Assembly: GCA_003439945.1 (NCBI GenBank)
Contig: QVRM01001423.1
Location: 65,001 to 129,000, forward strand
DNA from: Dermanyssus gallinae
Lineage: Eukaryota > Arthropoda > Arachnida > Mesostigmata > Dermanyssidae
Reading direction: 5' to 3'
Length of the DNA stretch: 64,000 bases
Part shown: positions 1 to 11,625 of the stretch, piece by piece
Layout: each line of letters starts with the position of its first letter
Numbering within the stretch: the stretch's first letter is position 1
Position numbers and translations under genes: made by a program
The notes under the pieces: generated by a model
The model's input: the letters and a program-made list of their open reading frames with translations, nothing else
The model's database searches: none
Told to the model about the DNA's origin: nothing

Positions 1-349
1 TATATATATATATGTTGATGGTGGTTCGATTACCGTAAGCCGTTTTATCCTGTCCCCGATGTCTGATTCTCATAGAATCCCATATTTACAGAAGCAGGGA
101 CGTCAAAGGTTGGCGTGCGATCTGTATTTTTTACAATTCTTCAAAAGTTGATTGAAAGGTGATTTCCAAAGATCATCCTGCGATCTTTACGGGCTTGGAA
201 TCGCCGTGAGCCATATATTCAATACACGAACCCCGGACATGTTGAGAGATATAGGATAAACCCAACAGTCCTTAAGGCGGCATGGCCGCTGACTTTCCGT
301 TTTATAATATATTCTCAATGAGCATCGCTCAAAGAAAATTCAATTAAAA

Positions 350-515
350 AACGGAAATTAAACTAGCGACACCCGGTTGATGACAACCGGCGAACATAGC
401 CGGCGCACTAGCCCCCTTGTCGAGCCCGGTGGCGTGGTGGATTAAGTCTCCGCCTCGCAACCGGAGGAGACACATAGGTGCGCGGGTCGAACCCCACCGC
501 TGCACATTTGTATTT
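350..515 (+). repeat. tRNA-like SINE/pseudo-tRNA repeat
   Basis: Around 425-505 there is a box-A-like TGGCGTGGTGG and, about 60 bases downstream, a box-B-like GGGTCGAACCC, the spacing of an RNA polymerase III internal promoter. The arms do not fold into a convincing cloverleaf, so this is a tRNA-derived repeat or pseudogene rather than a working tRNA. At 367-390, in the opposite orientation, lies a stretch matching the head of the SINE at 32137-32220 (GGTTGTCATCAACCGG, then GTGTCGC), so two tRNA-like pieces seem to abut here. Confidence 0.4.
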
Positions 516-732
516 ATGGGGGTCCGTCTATGAAGCAATGTGAAAAACAGTTCCGTGGACGTTAAATCTTGGCTGAGGGTCAGCCCGAAAACTTTACTAG
601 CCCCTTGATCATGCCGTCACGATCTGTATCTAACGCCGTTCATAAATATCTATTTTTATTAAATTAAAGAAGATGCTATAGTGTTAAATTATATTTTATT
701 ATTTCGGAAGTTTGTAAGTGACGCGTTTCGTT

Positions 733-769
<37 letters not shown>

Positions 770-1543
770 TGTATATATATATATATATATATTTTTTTTT
801 TTAGTTTCTATTATTTTTAAGGTTTTGAGTTTCGAGATAATCTAGATAAACGTTCAGCCTGATCGCTCAGCTAAATGCTTTGCGGTAATTGGACCTAATC
901 GTCGATTAAGAGAACTAGGAATACCTGTTGAGAGTGTATAAGATGCTATCAGTGCCAATTCTTTGTTGTGGTATCTCTAATTGATGGGTAATAAGCGTGT
1001 AACTCACCGGGCAGAAGTCATTTGGAATTATACCCTCAGGGCAGTTTCAACTTGCGCCGTAGCAATACGTTTTGGCGACTATCTGAACCGAACTTCGCAA
1101 TGAAATGCGCGTAATGACCTCCGTCAGAAGATTTAGAGGTGAAAAATTTAATGACACGTACAACATCTAGTCTAAGTTAGTTACCTATCAATCTTATCAT
1201 ATATGTGAACGGAGCAATTTCTTGTAACTTCAAATTAAGTTAGTTATTTAAGGAATGAGCAAATTAAGGAATGAGACATGTTGAGGCATGAAAAATATTA
1301 TGTTGGTGCTTTAACATATTTTACATATTTATTAGGAAAACTTAATCATTGTGAAATTGCGGCTCCGCGAATAAACCTAAATTTAAAGTTAAAAACATTA
1401 AATATATACACATACACATATACACATACATATATCATCCTTAAACATCTCCTTATTATTGTTAGGGCTTGAAGTTCGGACTCATCTAGACAAATGTCTA
1501 GTCTGGCGTTCAGCCACTTAATCATCAGTCGGCACGATATAAA

Positions 1544-1720
1544 CTACAAATAGATAATTATGTGCTGTAGCGGTGGCCATCTATCAGAGGGAGCCTTTCG
1601 ATTTTCAAAGAACGTTTTGATATTTTTATTACTCTGATCCTGTTTCCAGTAACTTCGTAACTTCAGCCAATGGTCGACCGACTGCGCATTTATAGCTGCT
1701 ACAACAATTGTGAGAAGCAT
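1544..1720 (-). CDS. possible small secreted peptide ORF (unrecognised)
   Basis: An ATG-initiated 58-codon ORF starts at 1720. Its first 13-14 residues (MLLTIVVAAINAQS) look like a short signal peptide with an Ala-x-Ala-like cleavage site. The rest is hydrophilic and basic with only no cysteines and no known domain. I do not recognise a family. The reading frame stays open upstream of the ATG without another ATG, so it might be part of an exon, or chance. Low confidence. Confidence 0.15.
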   Translation of the reverse strand: MLLTIVVAAINAQSVDHWLKLRSYWKQDQSNKNIKTFFENRKAPSDRWPPLQHIIIYL

Positions 1721-4700
1721 TATTGCAGCGAATTTTAAGCTAGCAGACGAGTGTGTGTCGGCCTTATGAACCACAGCAATCAAGCATTAAAAGTAGGGAT
1801 AGGACAATAGGTCTAGGTATAAATGGACATCACGTACAACAACATATGAGAAGCCTGCGTAGAGCGCAATGATAAGTTTCCGTTACTAAACGCGGAGACG
1901 TGACATGGACGTCTCGTATTGCCGCCCGGAGAACTTGTTGTTTCATTACAGCGCTACAATCGTGACCCGAGGTCGGTGTCAACCTTCCCAACACGGTACA
2001 GACGCATAAGCTCTCTGTCCGTTATTTACCTTTAAACCAACAGAAAAAGCGTTTCGTGACTACTAACATGTGTTACAATTCATGCGTTATGTTCAAGTTA
2101 ATATATATATATATATATATATAGATACATACACACGTGACCTCTTGTTGACAAGCACTTGTGGCTCTACTTAATAACAGCTGCCTGCTGTTAAAACAAT
2201 AAACACAAATAAACTGTCAGGAAAGGAAAACTGTTTATGTTTTGCTTGATTGATACGCATATAGTTGTTTATTCACTAATTCTAACACTAACATACTTAC
2301 TGTATATATATATATATAAACGGAATGTTTTTTGGATCTTTCGAGATCTTTACCCCTTATAGCCTGGAATGTTTTTATGTGTCAGCCTCTAGTTTTTTTT
2401 CTTGCTCTATTTGGTTTTTAGTAAAAAAAAGCATCCTCTCGATAGAGTTACGGTTTTGTGAAATTTAAAATATCCACAAGTACGTAATCAGTTTCATTAC
2501 TGTTATCAGTTACTGCATATTGTAGTTGCGCTCTAGTGACTTCAGCTATATCTAACGCAACGCGCAAGCGCTATACTGTTATGCTTCCCTTAAATGTAGT
2601 CTATTTCTGTGACTATTGATTTTGCTTTTTTTAGTAACACCTTAAAAAACGCTTTGTTACATATCTATAAGTAAAAGTATAGCGTTTTTCAATTTTTCTC
2701 TTCACAATATTTTCTATATAGAAGCCTGTTCCTGTGATTCGACAGCGTTCTTGGCTTTGATAGTATAGACCACATTTAGCCTTCGACGACATATTATCGA
2801 TTTGTATGCAGATTTTAGAATTGCAATCGAGATAACCGTAAATGGCCAATATGTAGGATTAACATTCATGGGAACACGACATAGAAGAGCTCAGTCAGAG
2901 TCGGGATAGGGTACGCTGCCAAACGAGTCGGGTTTGTCACCATTACTTTATTTGTTGTTGAACAGCGATCTGTGCGCGCGACACATTTGCGAGTCAGATT
3001 CCTAAAGCCGTTCATTCTGATGTGAAAACGTATGCTGAAATCTATATATATATATGAAATCGGGCGCTGTATGTGCGAAACACGCCGCTAATTTGCGTAA
3101 AAAACAGTGACTCCTTAAACAAGTATTGTGGCGTTTTAGGAAAGCAAATGTATGCGCGACAATATTTCTTTAATTTCTCAATATTAACTAATTTAATGTA
3201 TTATTACTACTTATCAAACGACATTTTCAGCGGACAGATTAAAGGCATCCCATCTAGAGCGAAATTGCACTTTGAATTAGTCGACAAAGTATCTTATAAA
3301 TTGTCTTTTTAAATTATTATTATTATTATCATTATTATTGCAGCTGATAGGCTGAATCGACAAAAAGCTCTGTCTTATCGATATTATGCACTTCATGTTC
3401 ATATACTAATTATGCATCATTGTAAGAACATAGACTGGCCCTTATTGGCGAAATATCTGTCTATTGGCATTAGCAGCCACACAGTTTAGCCCTCTACTGG
3501 CACTCTGTGGCTATAAATGTGCCCAGTTCTGCATGTTGTAAACGTGGTTTATCATTATAAAACACGTTCAGTATGTTTAAATGCCGCCTATCCTCCTTGA
3601 GTAGATTTTTTTCTAGTCCATTCTTTCAAATCACTTGATTGCATGTGGGGTGCTTATAACGTACCCTTTATAACAACGGTCGTCACAAACTTGTCGAGCG
3701 GATGTCAGACCGACTACCTACCTGTACGCGAGCCGATATGACCTCCGGCAAGACAGACGTGGATCGCCACGGACAAGGAATTCGCTGCGATTCGTATTCG
3801 TAGAAACGCGGCTGAACACTTTTAGCAGATAGGTTATGTTACCAGATATTACCAGATACAAGTGAGTGCACATAACGTATGTGATAAAGGAGTTTGAGTG
3901 AGCTGTTCAGCAACGGTACAACCGCAGGCATATCTTGTTTGTTTACAGGTGGGGATACTATGGTGATACCACAGATAGCAACGATAAAGCACGATAGCAA
4001 CACATTGGTGTTTGCCGCAAACAATGATCGGCTAGGTTTAACTGGAATTAAGGCCTGATTGTTGCGCGGAGGAATTCTACAGGCATTTACTGCAGGATAC
4101 GGTTTACGTTACGCTGGAGAGAAATGAAATCCATTACGTTGGTGAGAAAACGTACGAGGAAGGTGGTGGTTGTCGTAGTACTACTGGTTAATGCCCACTG
4201 CATATGAGTGGGTAGACGACTCCTGGAGGAAAACCGCTGAAACCAATCGACCCTCTATACGGCGCACGTTTGCCTAGTGTCTTTCTTACAAGGCAAATGA
4301 GGCCTACACGTGTAAACCCCCTCAGCAATGCAATGGATTACTCATCATCAATCTTGTCGTGGGGAATGATGACAAATCGTTTGACAACAAGGCCAGTAAA
4401 GAGTAGATATCTGTCTCATATTAAATAACTTCCAGCAAGTGGCTAAAAGAGTGGCCGTCGAACGTTTTCATAACGATATGAGTAGTTATGCTAATTTGTA
4501 TTCGTATTCAACCTCAGGGAAAACCTTTAAGCACGTATTCCTCTAATTAGTTCCAACAGAAAGCTAAAACTAACAAACGATATCCAGAAGACGTTACAAT
4601 AGATGCGTACCCCACGGAATGCGATTCTTTTTCTTTTCTTCACGAAAATAGCACCACAAATGTGTAGAGCTTACCACAACTTGGTGGCGGTACGGTAGGC

Positions 4701-5651
4701 CATCAAAAGAAAACCTAAAAAACTGCTAGAGAAGAACCGGCAATGTGGCCAACACGGTTTGGTGTGTCAACGCAAAAAAGGTATACGTTTCTCAGGCTCT
4801 TTAGCACTTCGCTGCGTTTTATTCAGGTGTCTCGAAAGGGACCGCCGCGATATTAACACAAAACCTAGGTTTTCGTACTGATTTATAAACTCAAATGTTT
4901 CCCCGACTATGTTGAGCGTACGGTCAAAATCTGTGTATGCACCCCACGGGTCCTCATAGGCATGGCTGTGGTGCTGTTTACGCAATGTTCTCTGCACTAT
5001 GTTGAGATTTGATTAAGGTGAAATTCCGGGTATCCTCTTTTCTTTCTTAGAACAATGGATTCAAATGCATACAAAACATACCGTTCTTTCAGGCTGCGTG
5101 GAGGTAATAGTTTAATAGGTCCGTCGGGTCGAGTATGAATCTAAATGGGCTTGCAGTGTCATTTTGGGTACACTTTAAGTGTTTTACGTATAATTTCACT
5201 AACGCAGTTCTCATTCCATAATTATCGCGTTTAAAAGTACTTATTATTTAATATACAACAATATTAAAGAAAGTTAGAAGCACATTTTGAAGATGGTTTC
5301 TGGCTCTCTAACGCTGTAAGTTTTGTTTCTTAATTAATAAAATAGGCGTGCGTCTTGTGCTCATTGTTCAGACGCTGCTCTCTAACTACATAACTGACTG
5401 CATCTAGTGGCCAGCGTTGTGGTTGAAATACTCATATTGTTCTACTGGCAGTTTATCCTCACAGCTGATGCAATCCGGTTATATTAGTGGTGCAAGAATG
5501 AAGAAGCTTCTCGAGGTCCTGTCGGTTGCCATTGGAAGCTGAGAGTTGAGGCGTCGTTGCGTTGTGCGAGCATTTTTGAAGTTTCTTGGACAAGGTGCAC
5601 ACAACTACTGCGTGATAGTAGAAACAGCTGGAGCAAAACATTTTCCCTAGC

Positions 5652-7067
5652 ATGCCATGTACCGGCAAACCAGCCTATGAAACCAGCCTAATTCGAATTC
5701 AAAATCATACACAGGACCCGTGCGACTCGCCTGAAGACTCGGCACGCCGCGTTTGGAGCAAGCTATCTGAGGGAGACGTTTCCGGGGCGGCCCGACTATT
5801 ATGCTCTACCGACTCATTTGCCTCGGGGGACGGAGTCCTAGCTTCGCTTGCCACCAAGCACCCACCTGCTCCGCCGCACTTGGATTTTCCTGCCCCTCCT
5901 GACTCGATGTCGCAGCATCAAACCTCAGTCGATGACGTCTTGGGAGCTGTAGCCGGCTTTCCGGCCAGTTCGTCCGCTGGTCCTGACGGTCTCCGCCCGC
6001 GCCATCTAAAGGATCTTCTTTCCCCCGGGATCGGACCGGTGGCCGGGAGACTGGCCGCATCACTCGCCAGAGTGATGAACGTCCTGAGATGGGGCCGACT
6101 GCCGGCTGAGGTCAGGGCGATCGTGTTCGGCGCCAACCTATTCGCACTGCGCAAAAAAGACGCATCAATTCGCCCCATTGCCTGCTCTCTTACGTTACGG
6201 AGGATCGCAGCAAAGATAGCCTGCCGCGAGGCCAAAGAACTTATTATGGAACAACTTGGCCCGCACCAGCTGGGATTTGGCATGGCGGGCGGAACGGAGA
6301 CTGCCGTACATGCAGCAAGAGTCTTTATGCAATCAAGTCCCCCCGGTACGGCACTCCTGAAGTTGGATTTTCGCAATGCATTCAACACCATCCGTAGGGA
6401 TCACCTTCTTCGTGCGGTTCGGGATACAGTCCCGGAACTCTTCACCTTAGTAGAACACGCGTGCAAAGAGCCATCCGTCGTGTTGTTTGGCGCCGAGACG
6501 TTATTTTCGGCATCGGGCATACAGCAGGGGGACCCCTTGGGACCGGCCCTATTCAGCCTGGGGATACGTGAGCTGGTTAACTCCGTTCAAGTGCCATTCA
6601 ACGCTTGGTACCTAGACGATGGCACACTTGGTGGACCGATGGTGGACTTGCTCGATGAGGTGCGCAGAGTCCTTGCTTTCGAGGCAATCAGTGGTCTGGT
6701 GCTGAACACGGCCAAATGCGAGGTGTTCGCTCCGGGGACAGACCCAGACGACCCCTCATTGAGGGCCTTGCTCGAGCTGCTACCGGGGTGTAAAATCGTG
6801 GCTGACCACGAAATAAACCTTCTTGGCGCACCGGTTCTGCCCTCTGCGCTGCCGGGACAACTCGACCCCTTGATGGACAGATTGTGGGCGATGCAGGAAC
6901 GTCTACCGCTTGTTGTCTGCCCTACAGACGGTGCTGAGTCTAAACTTACGACCACGAGAGCTGCGCCAGGCGGCCCTCCCCACGTCCATGGGCGGCCTTG
7001 GTCTCCCCTCAGCTCGATCCTTGGCGGGCCCGGCCGTGGCTGCCTCGATGCATGCTACGTCGGATAA
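5652..7067 (+). pseudogene. reverse transcriptase part of RLE-type LINE (frameshifted)
   Basis: This 471-codon frame carries an N-terminal segment with SAGPDGLRPRHLKDLL (residues 108-123), the RT finger and palm motifs LLKLDFRNAFN (catalytic Asp 239), GIQQGDPLGPALF (289-301) and WYLDDGTLGG (319-328, the YxDD box with the two catalytic aspartates). The Asp residues are all intact. The first roughly 15 codons are probably flanking DNA, because the ATG at 5652 is fortuitous. After about residue 420 the frame goes out of phase: the true thumb and endonuclease continue in the frame that opens at 6910. The thumb also looks shortened relative to what I expect of such enzymes (inference). Confidence 0.8.
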
Positions 7068-8120
7068 TGTCCAGCGCCTGCTCCCGCCGGCGGCTCAGGC
7101 AATGTTCGAGGCGGCTCGTGACGATATAGCGACTGGACTTCAAGCTTCATCGCCTGGTCCCGATAGACTAGCCTGCCAGAGGGCCTGGGCCGAGAAGGCT
7201 TACGAAGCTTCGCTTAGTTCGCTGCTTGAAGAATGCAGGGATGACCAGGACAAGGCACGTCTTTTATCTGTCGCTCGCCCAGGAGCAAGCGACTGGTTGC
7301 ATGCACTACCCGCTGACTCACTGGGTACCCGCCTTGACGACCAATCCACCCGGATATGCGTTGGCCTTAGATTGGGGGCTGATTTGGTTGAGCCACACAG
7401 ATGCTCTTGTGGCGAGCCCGTTGGGCGACTCGCCAGACACGGCCTGTCTTGCGCTCACGCAGCGGGCCGGCGCCCAAGACACACTGCCCTCAATGAAATG
7501 CTTGCAAGATCGCTGCGGAGGGCGGGGATTCCGTGCGTCCTGGAACCACCTGGGCTTTCAAGAGACGACGGTAAGCGCCCCGACGGTATGACTCTGATAC
7601 CCTTCTATAAGGGTCGTTCCCTGGTGTGGGATGCGACGGTGACCGACTCTCTGACCCCTTCCCTTGTCGGTCCCGGCGCGTCCCGCCCGGGGACTGCCGT
7701 TACGCGAGCTGAGACCTCAAAGATGAGAAAGTATGCGGACCTAAGTCGGGCGCACCACTTTTTGCCATTTGCGTTCGAAACGATGGGTGGCCCTGGGCCC
7801 CTCACGGTAACATTGATCTCTCGGGTTGGCGACGCATTACGGCAGGCGACAATGGACAAGAGGGCGCACGCCTTCTTCTCCCAGCGACTGTCCCTGGAGA
7901 TCCAAAGAGGTAACGCGACCTCAGTGCTCGGAACTATGAGAGACTGGATGGACCCGGACCTTCGTGCCAGGGGGCGGGCAGGACTTCCTCACGGGCATGA
8001 GCGATAGAGCGACTACGGCGCGCAGAAGGAGCAACTAGGTCGACGAGCAGCAACGCCGTGAAGCATTTTATATATTCTTCTAAATTATAATAAATGATGG
8101 TTAAAGCAAAAAAAAAATCA
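5690..8120 (+). mobile_element. non-LTR retrotransposon with RT and restriction-like endonuclease, 5'-truncated
   Basis: The element has a reverse transcriptase followed by a zinc-finger plus PD-(D/E)xK-like endonuclease domain, the layout of RLE-type LINEs (CRE/R2/R4/Hero/NeSL-Utopia superfamily; clade not assigned). Homology-like sequence begins near 5690 without a start codon or 5' UTR, so the 5' end is truncated. After the stop at 8007 there is a short 3' UTR ending in an A-run near 8109-8118. GC content is clearly higher than in the flanks. The coding region is broken by a frameshift near 6905-6950. Other scraps of the same family lie at 27655-27780, 43206-43940 and 61960-62205. Confidence 0.8.
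6910..8007 (+). pseudogene. thumb and restriction-like endonuclease part of the same LINE
   Basis: The 365-codon frame starts in the RT thumb (QAALPTSMGGLGL, about residues 20-32). It then has a zinc-binding set C165-x-C167...H177-x3-C181, a conserved RHTALNEML segment (190-198), Glu212 (LEPPGL), KRPDG (222-226) and LVWDATV (238-244, Asp241). The E...PD...D set is the expected active site of a PD-(D/E)xK restriction-like endonuclease that nicks the target DNA. QRLSLEIQRGN closes the domain. The frame overlaps the RT frame by 158 bp, which reflects a frameshift and not two genes. No upstream start codon of its own is needed. Confidence 0.8.
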
Positions 8121-8413
8121 TACCTCCCTCTAAAAGCAAGACTTGCATTATAATGCGTGTGTCTCGGTTTACAATAACCCTCGCAAACAGTTCATGTGTT
8201 GACATTTGTAACGCACGGCTGGCCTGGGGGTTGCTAAATATATCCACAAAGGATGCTAGGCTTTTAATGTCGGAGCACAGCACAAGCCGCTGGGAAGCAT
8301 GGGAGCTGGGGCGAGACACGCTGTTTTTGACCACTGATGACATTCGTAGTGCGTTCGGGTTTATTTCGACAGATTGGCATGCAGCTATTCACAAAAATTG
8401 CGATTATACATTC

Positions 8414-8755
8414 AGTTCGACCTGCACTGCAAGGAGCCCAACGAGACGCTCGCCCTGAAGAGCACTGAGGTTGACTTCACGTCCCTCCCGCTCACGAACA
8501 TCCAGCGCAAGCTGATGGAGCGCTAGGAGTACTCCTACAAGGGCGAGTCGCGGGAAAAAGTACCCTTAGCCATCGCGCGCAAGGTGAAGACTTTTTAGGG
8601 GGTGGGCTTCTGAAAGCAACCCCAAGTGGCCGATCAGGGCTGAAGGGACAACGGCAGTCACGTCTCGCAAAAGGACGTGTTCAAGAAGCCTAGGCACGGC
8701 TTCCCGCAGCCCCCAGCGGCCGCCAGCCTCGCGGCAACGGAGCTCCCTCTATGCA
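8414..8755 (+). pseudogene. GC-rich decayed coding relic (gene not identified)
   Basis: A sharply GC-rich island sits between AT-rich flanks. Read in the frame starting at 8414 it gives a protein-like string beginning FDLHCKEPNETLALKST and later YKGESREKVPLAIARKVK, interrupted by TAG/TGA stops (the first near 8524) and short disruptions. No introns or splice sites are visible, so a processed pseudogene fragment is the simplest explanation. I could not name the parent gene. It starts about 300 bp after the A-run that ends the RLE retrotransposon. Confidence 0.4.
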
Positions 8756-8999
8756 TGTCACGCTTGATGGAATATATATTCCATGTTTTTTGCTTTCCTT
8801 CCTTTTCTTATACGTGCTTTTTTAAATGCCCGCCACGCCCCAGAGAAATCTGCTATGTTGACAGAACAGATATCTATTTAGGCGCAAAAGACTGTCGAAT
8901 TTTTGAGAGCTTTGTAAACTTATCTTATTGGTTGTTTTCGCGATATGAATATTGCCTAAATGGACAGCGAAAAATTACAGTTACTTGTGGCATTTTTTA

Positions 9000-9610
9000 G
9001 TTCAAGAATGACTTTGCTGCTACAGAAACTGTTTGAAATACTTGGAGCGTATTCGAGCGTAAGGACAGCATCTCAAAGACTTTGTGCCAAGTTGGTTAGT
9101 CAAGGCTAGCCTTGTTGGTTTGCCAAGTTCCGTTCCGGCACCTTGAGTCTTCCAGGTAAACGCCGTTCTGAAACGTCTATTATGCTCAAGGAAGGCCCGC
9201 CCTTCATAAGATGAGACGCAGTCTTGTGAATAGAAAGGGCATTATCTTCCACCAAGAAAACGCAAGGCCGCACGTGAGTTTACTCAGCCACCGCAAGATA
9301 GCAAGCTTTGATTGAGAAATTTTGCCGCATCCACCGTACTTACCGGTCATTGCACCGTTGGACCACCACCTTTTCCGATGTCTGCAGAACTATTCACAGG
9401 GATCAAATTTACTTCACCAGAAACACTAAACACATATATTAAGACATTCTACGGAACGCAGAAGCCAGATTTTTTTGCCATAAAAACCGATCATCTGGTC
9501 TGAGGTGGGGGATGGTTGTAGCTAACAATGGAAAATACTTTTTGAACGGATAACATAGGTAAACTCGTCAGGTTTTAGACGAAATCTAAGATAGTTTCTG
9601 TCCTTTCTAT
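9000..9610 (+). mobile_element. mariner transposon relic
   Basis: Frame-broken remains of a mariner transposase. Around 9236-9300 the reading KGIIFHQENARPHV corresponds to the second catalytic block, normally HQDNARPH, so the catalytic Asp has become Glu. Downstream pieces match the third block, with the usual PPYSPDLAPSDYHLF stretch decayed to a recognisable APLDHHLF, followed by C-terminal fragments to about 9530. Multiple stops and indels make it non-coding. Its terminal repeats were not resolved. Confidence 0.6.
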
Positions 9611-9619
9611 ATATTCTTA

Positions 9620-9653
9620 AGATTGAATAAATATATAAATGTAATGGGGTAAA

Positions 9654-9694
<41 letters not shown>

Positions 9695-11388
9695 ACGTAT
9701 AATTACCTATTACCTAGTAAAATGCTTTAATAATGTGCAAATAACGTTGTACATCTAGACAGTTTTATTCTCGTTTGCATTATGTACATTATGTGCATGT
9801 GTCCAAAAATCTTTTTTTTATGTACATCAGTGCTAGTTAACCTAAAATCGGGTTACCACATTTAAATGAGCTGAGCATGACTTCCTTCTAAAACCTAATT
9901 GTTTGAGTGGGCCTTCAATATTACTTCAGGCAACGCTCAGCCTGTTTATGCGTTCGCCTCACGTTTGACTGCAGGGGATACGCCGTCATGGAATTATGTT
10001 TGTTAAAGAAATCAAGCATATATATATATATACTTCAACGAGTCATTGAACGATTGCACGGCAATCTCTCTATTCCTCTCGCTTTCTTTTCCCTTTTTTC
10101 TTTGCCTCCTTGTTCAAAATATTTATTAGCAGCAATAAGCGAATAGGTCAACAAGAGAACAGAAACGGAAGAATTTCAGAATTACTACTTTTATAAATTA
10201 TCCACCTACTTTCGTACCGTTCTGTTTCTTTACAAGCAAAGATCACAAAGGCAAAATTGCCTATATCGCAGACTAGAGAACGTTGAGAACCGCTGACATG
10301 CGGATAAATCAGTACAGCAAGATTTGGTAGATTCCCGATCGCAAGCCAAAATGGCGACACGGCTCTGCGCAATGTTTACCACGGGACACCGCCTAGTGTT
10401 TACGTTTCTGTAACACTACAGTCCTACCATATCTGATCTCTGAGTGCAAAGAGCGACGACTAAACTAAGCGGACTAGCGTTTCCTTTGCCAAAGAATAAG
10501 GGGAATATCATGTCCAAGTATGAACGATTTGACTGCTTACACGCGATCAGCAAGCAAATCAACAGCTAACTAGATAGTCAGTCCTTTGCAGTCGCTTGTA
10601 GACATGCGCCCGTGTCCGTCTACGAACGGTTCATAGACCTGGTGGATGGATGCATTTGGTCACACGACGCTTACTGACGGCAGTGTCTTCACCACCGCAC
10701 GAACAATACTCTGTATGTACAAACTCCTTCTTCTTATAGAGTTACCCTTCCATGGAGAAGGTAATGACAACGTGCGCGCCCTAACAAACAAGTAACCTAG
10801 GCTCGAAGGTAACCTAGGTTCAAAAGTAAGAAAACAACTAATCTAGGGGTTCGAAAAACGTTCTTACACACTCCCAGTCACTCACTGGCAATCTTCTTGG
10901 CAGACATCATATGTCGTACGCTGAGTAGACAAATATCTATCTATCTGCCTGCCTCCAGCTTCAGCTCTTCACTAGACTCGAACCGCCCAGGCAATTCGCC
11001 TGGCCGTTTCGATTCTAGTTGGTAATCTAGTTAATCGATCGGACACGGCTCTATGGCTGTAGACTGCCGAAGAGCGGCTGCCAAAACGAATTCGTAGCTA
11101 GACACGAAAAGCGCGAGCGAAAAACAATGACATGAATGACAAACAACAATAGCAAGCGCGCATGCACACAAATTCCTCTTCTTTGCAAGAGACGACGCTG
11201 GTTGCGGCTGAAAATTTGCTGTACGCGAACGCAACGAGTACGTTAATGAAAACTTAAGTCACTAATTAATTAATTAACTAGCTAACTAACTATCTAACGG
11301 GCTACTGCATTGTTTGAGCGCCGCTGCGATGTTATTTGTTTTCTTCCTCTTCATGTTCTGCTTCTTGCTGTTGTTGTTGTCCCTGCAA
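9620..11388. other. 3' flank of the transporter gene; no exon seen
   Basis: This lies downstream of the minus-strand transporter stop codon at 11389 and should include its 3' UTR. An AATAAA on the minus strand lies at 10122-10127, 1.3 kb after the stop; nearer signals were not obvious. A (TA)n tract sits at about 9665-9692. Short tandem TTAA/CTAA-type repeats occur at about 11255-11300. Confidence 0.4.
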
Positions 11389-11550
11389 TCAGATCTCCTT
11401 CGAAGGCTCTCCACTGGCCTTTTTTGATGCCGTGCAGGGCAGGCCGTGGCTTATGACCGCTTCGATGATCCGTTCGCCACCACTGCATTTGTCCGTCGAT
11501 ATTACGCAGACCATCAACAGGAACAGCAGTAGACTGCTTGCCAACACAAC
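11389..11550 (-). CDS. MFS transporter exon 8, terminal (residues 504-556, stop)
   Basis: The acceptor TTTTTTATAG|GTTGTG continues in phase 0. Encodes the last helix (VVLASSLLLFLLMVCVIS) and a short cytosolic tail ending KASGEPSKEI before TGA at 11391-11389. The final helix directly followed by a short polar tail and stop is what a complete 12-helix carrier should show. Confidence 0.85.
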   Translation of the reverse strand, partial: VVLASSLLLFLLMVCVISTDKCSGGERIIEAVISHGLPCTASKKASGEPSKEI

Positions 11551-11568
11551 CTATAAAAAATTATGTAC

Positions 11569-11625
<57 letters not shown>

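Larger units (their letters stand above)
1..5640. other. AT-rich gene-poor region
   Basis: No host exon could be supported on either strand. The stretch holds (TA)n tracts (about 737-795, 2098-2123 and 2305-2318), a tRNA-like repeat at 350-515, a short (ATT)n tract near 3312-3341 and one weak signal-peptide-like ORF at 1544-1720 (minus). The remaining short ORFs lack recognisable domains. From 5652 onward the reading frame belongs to a retrotransposon. Confidence 0.6.

Noticed and set aside
425..510. Functional tRNA gene
   Set aside because: A/B boxes have mismatches, the anticodon loop cannot be drawn with seven bases and the acceptor arms do not pair.
3839..4024. Minus-strand ORF with a signal-peptide-like start
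   Set aside because: It opens with TTG rather than ATG, has no in-frame ATG near the hydrophobic stretch, and shows no domain or convincing splice partner.
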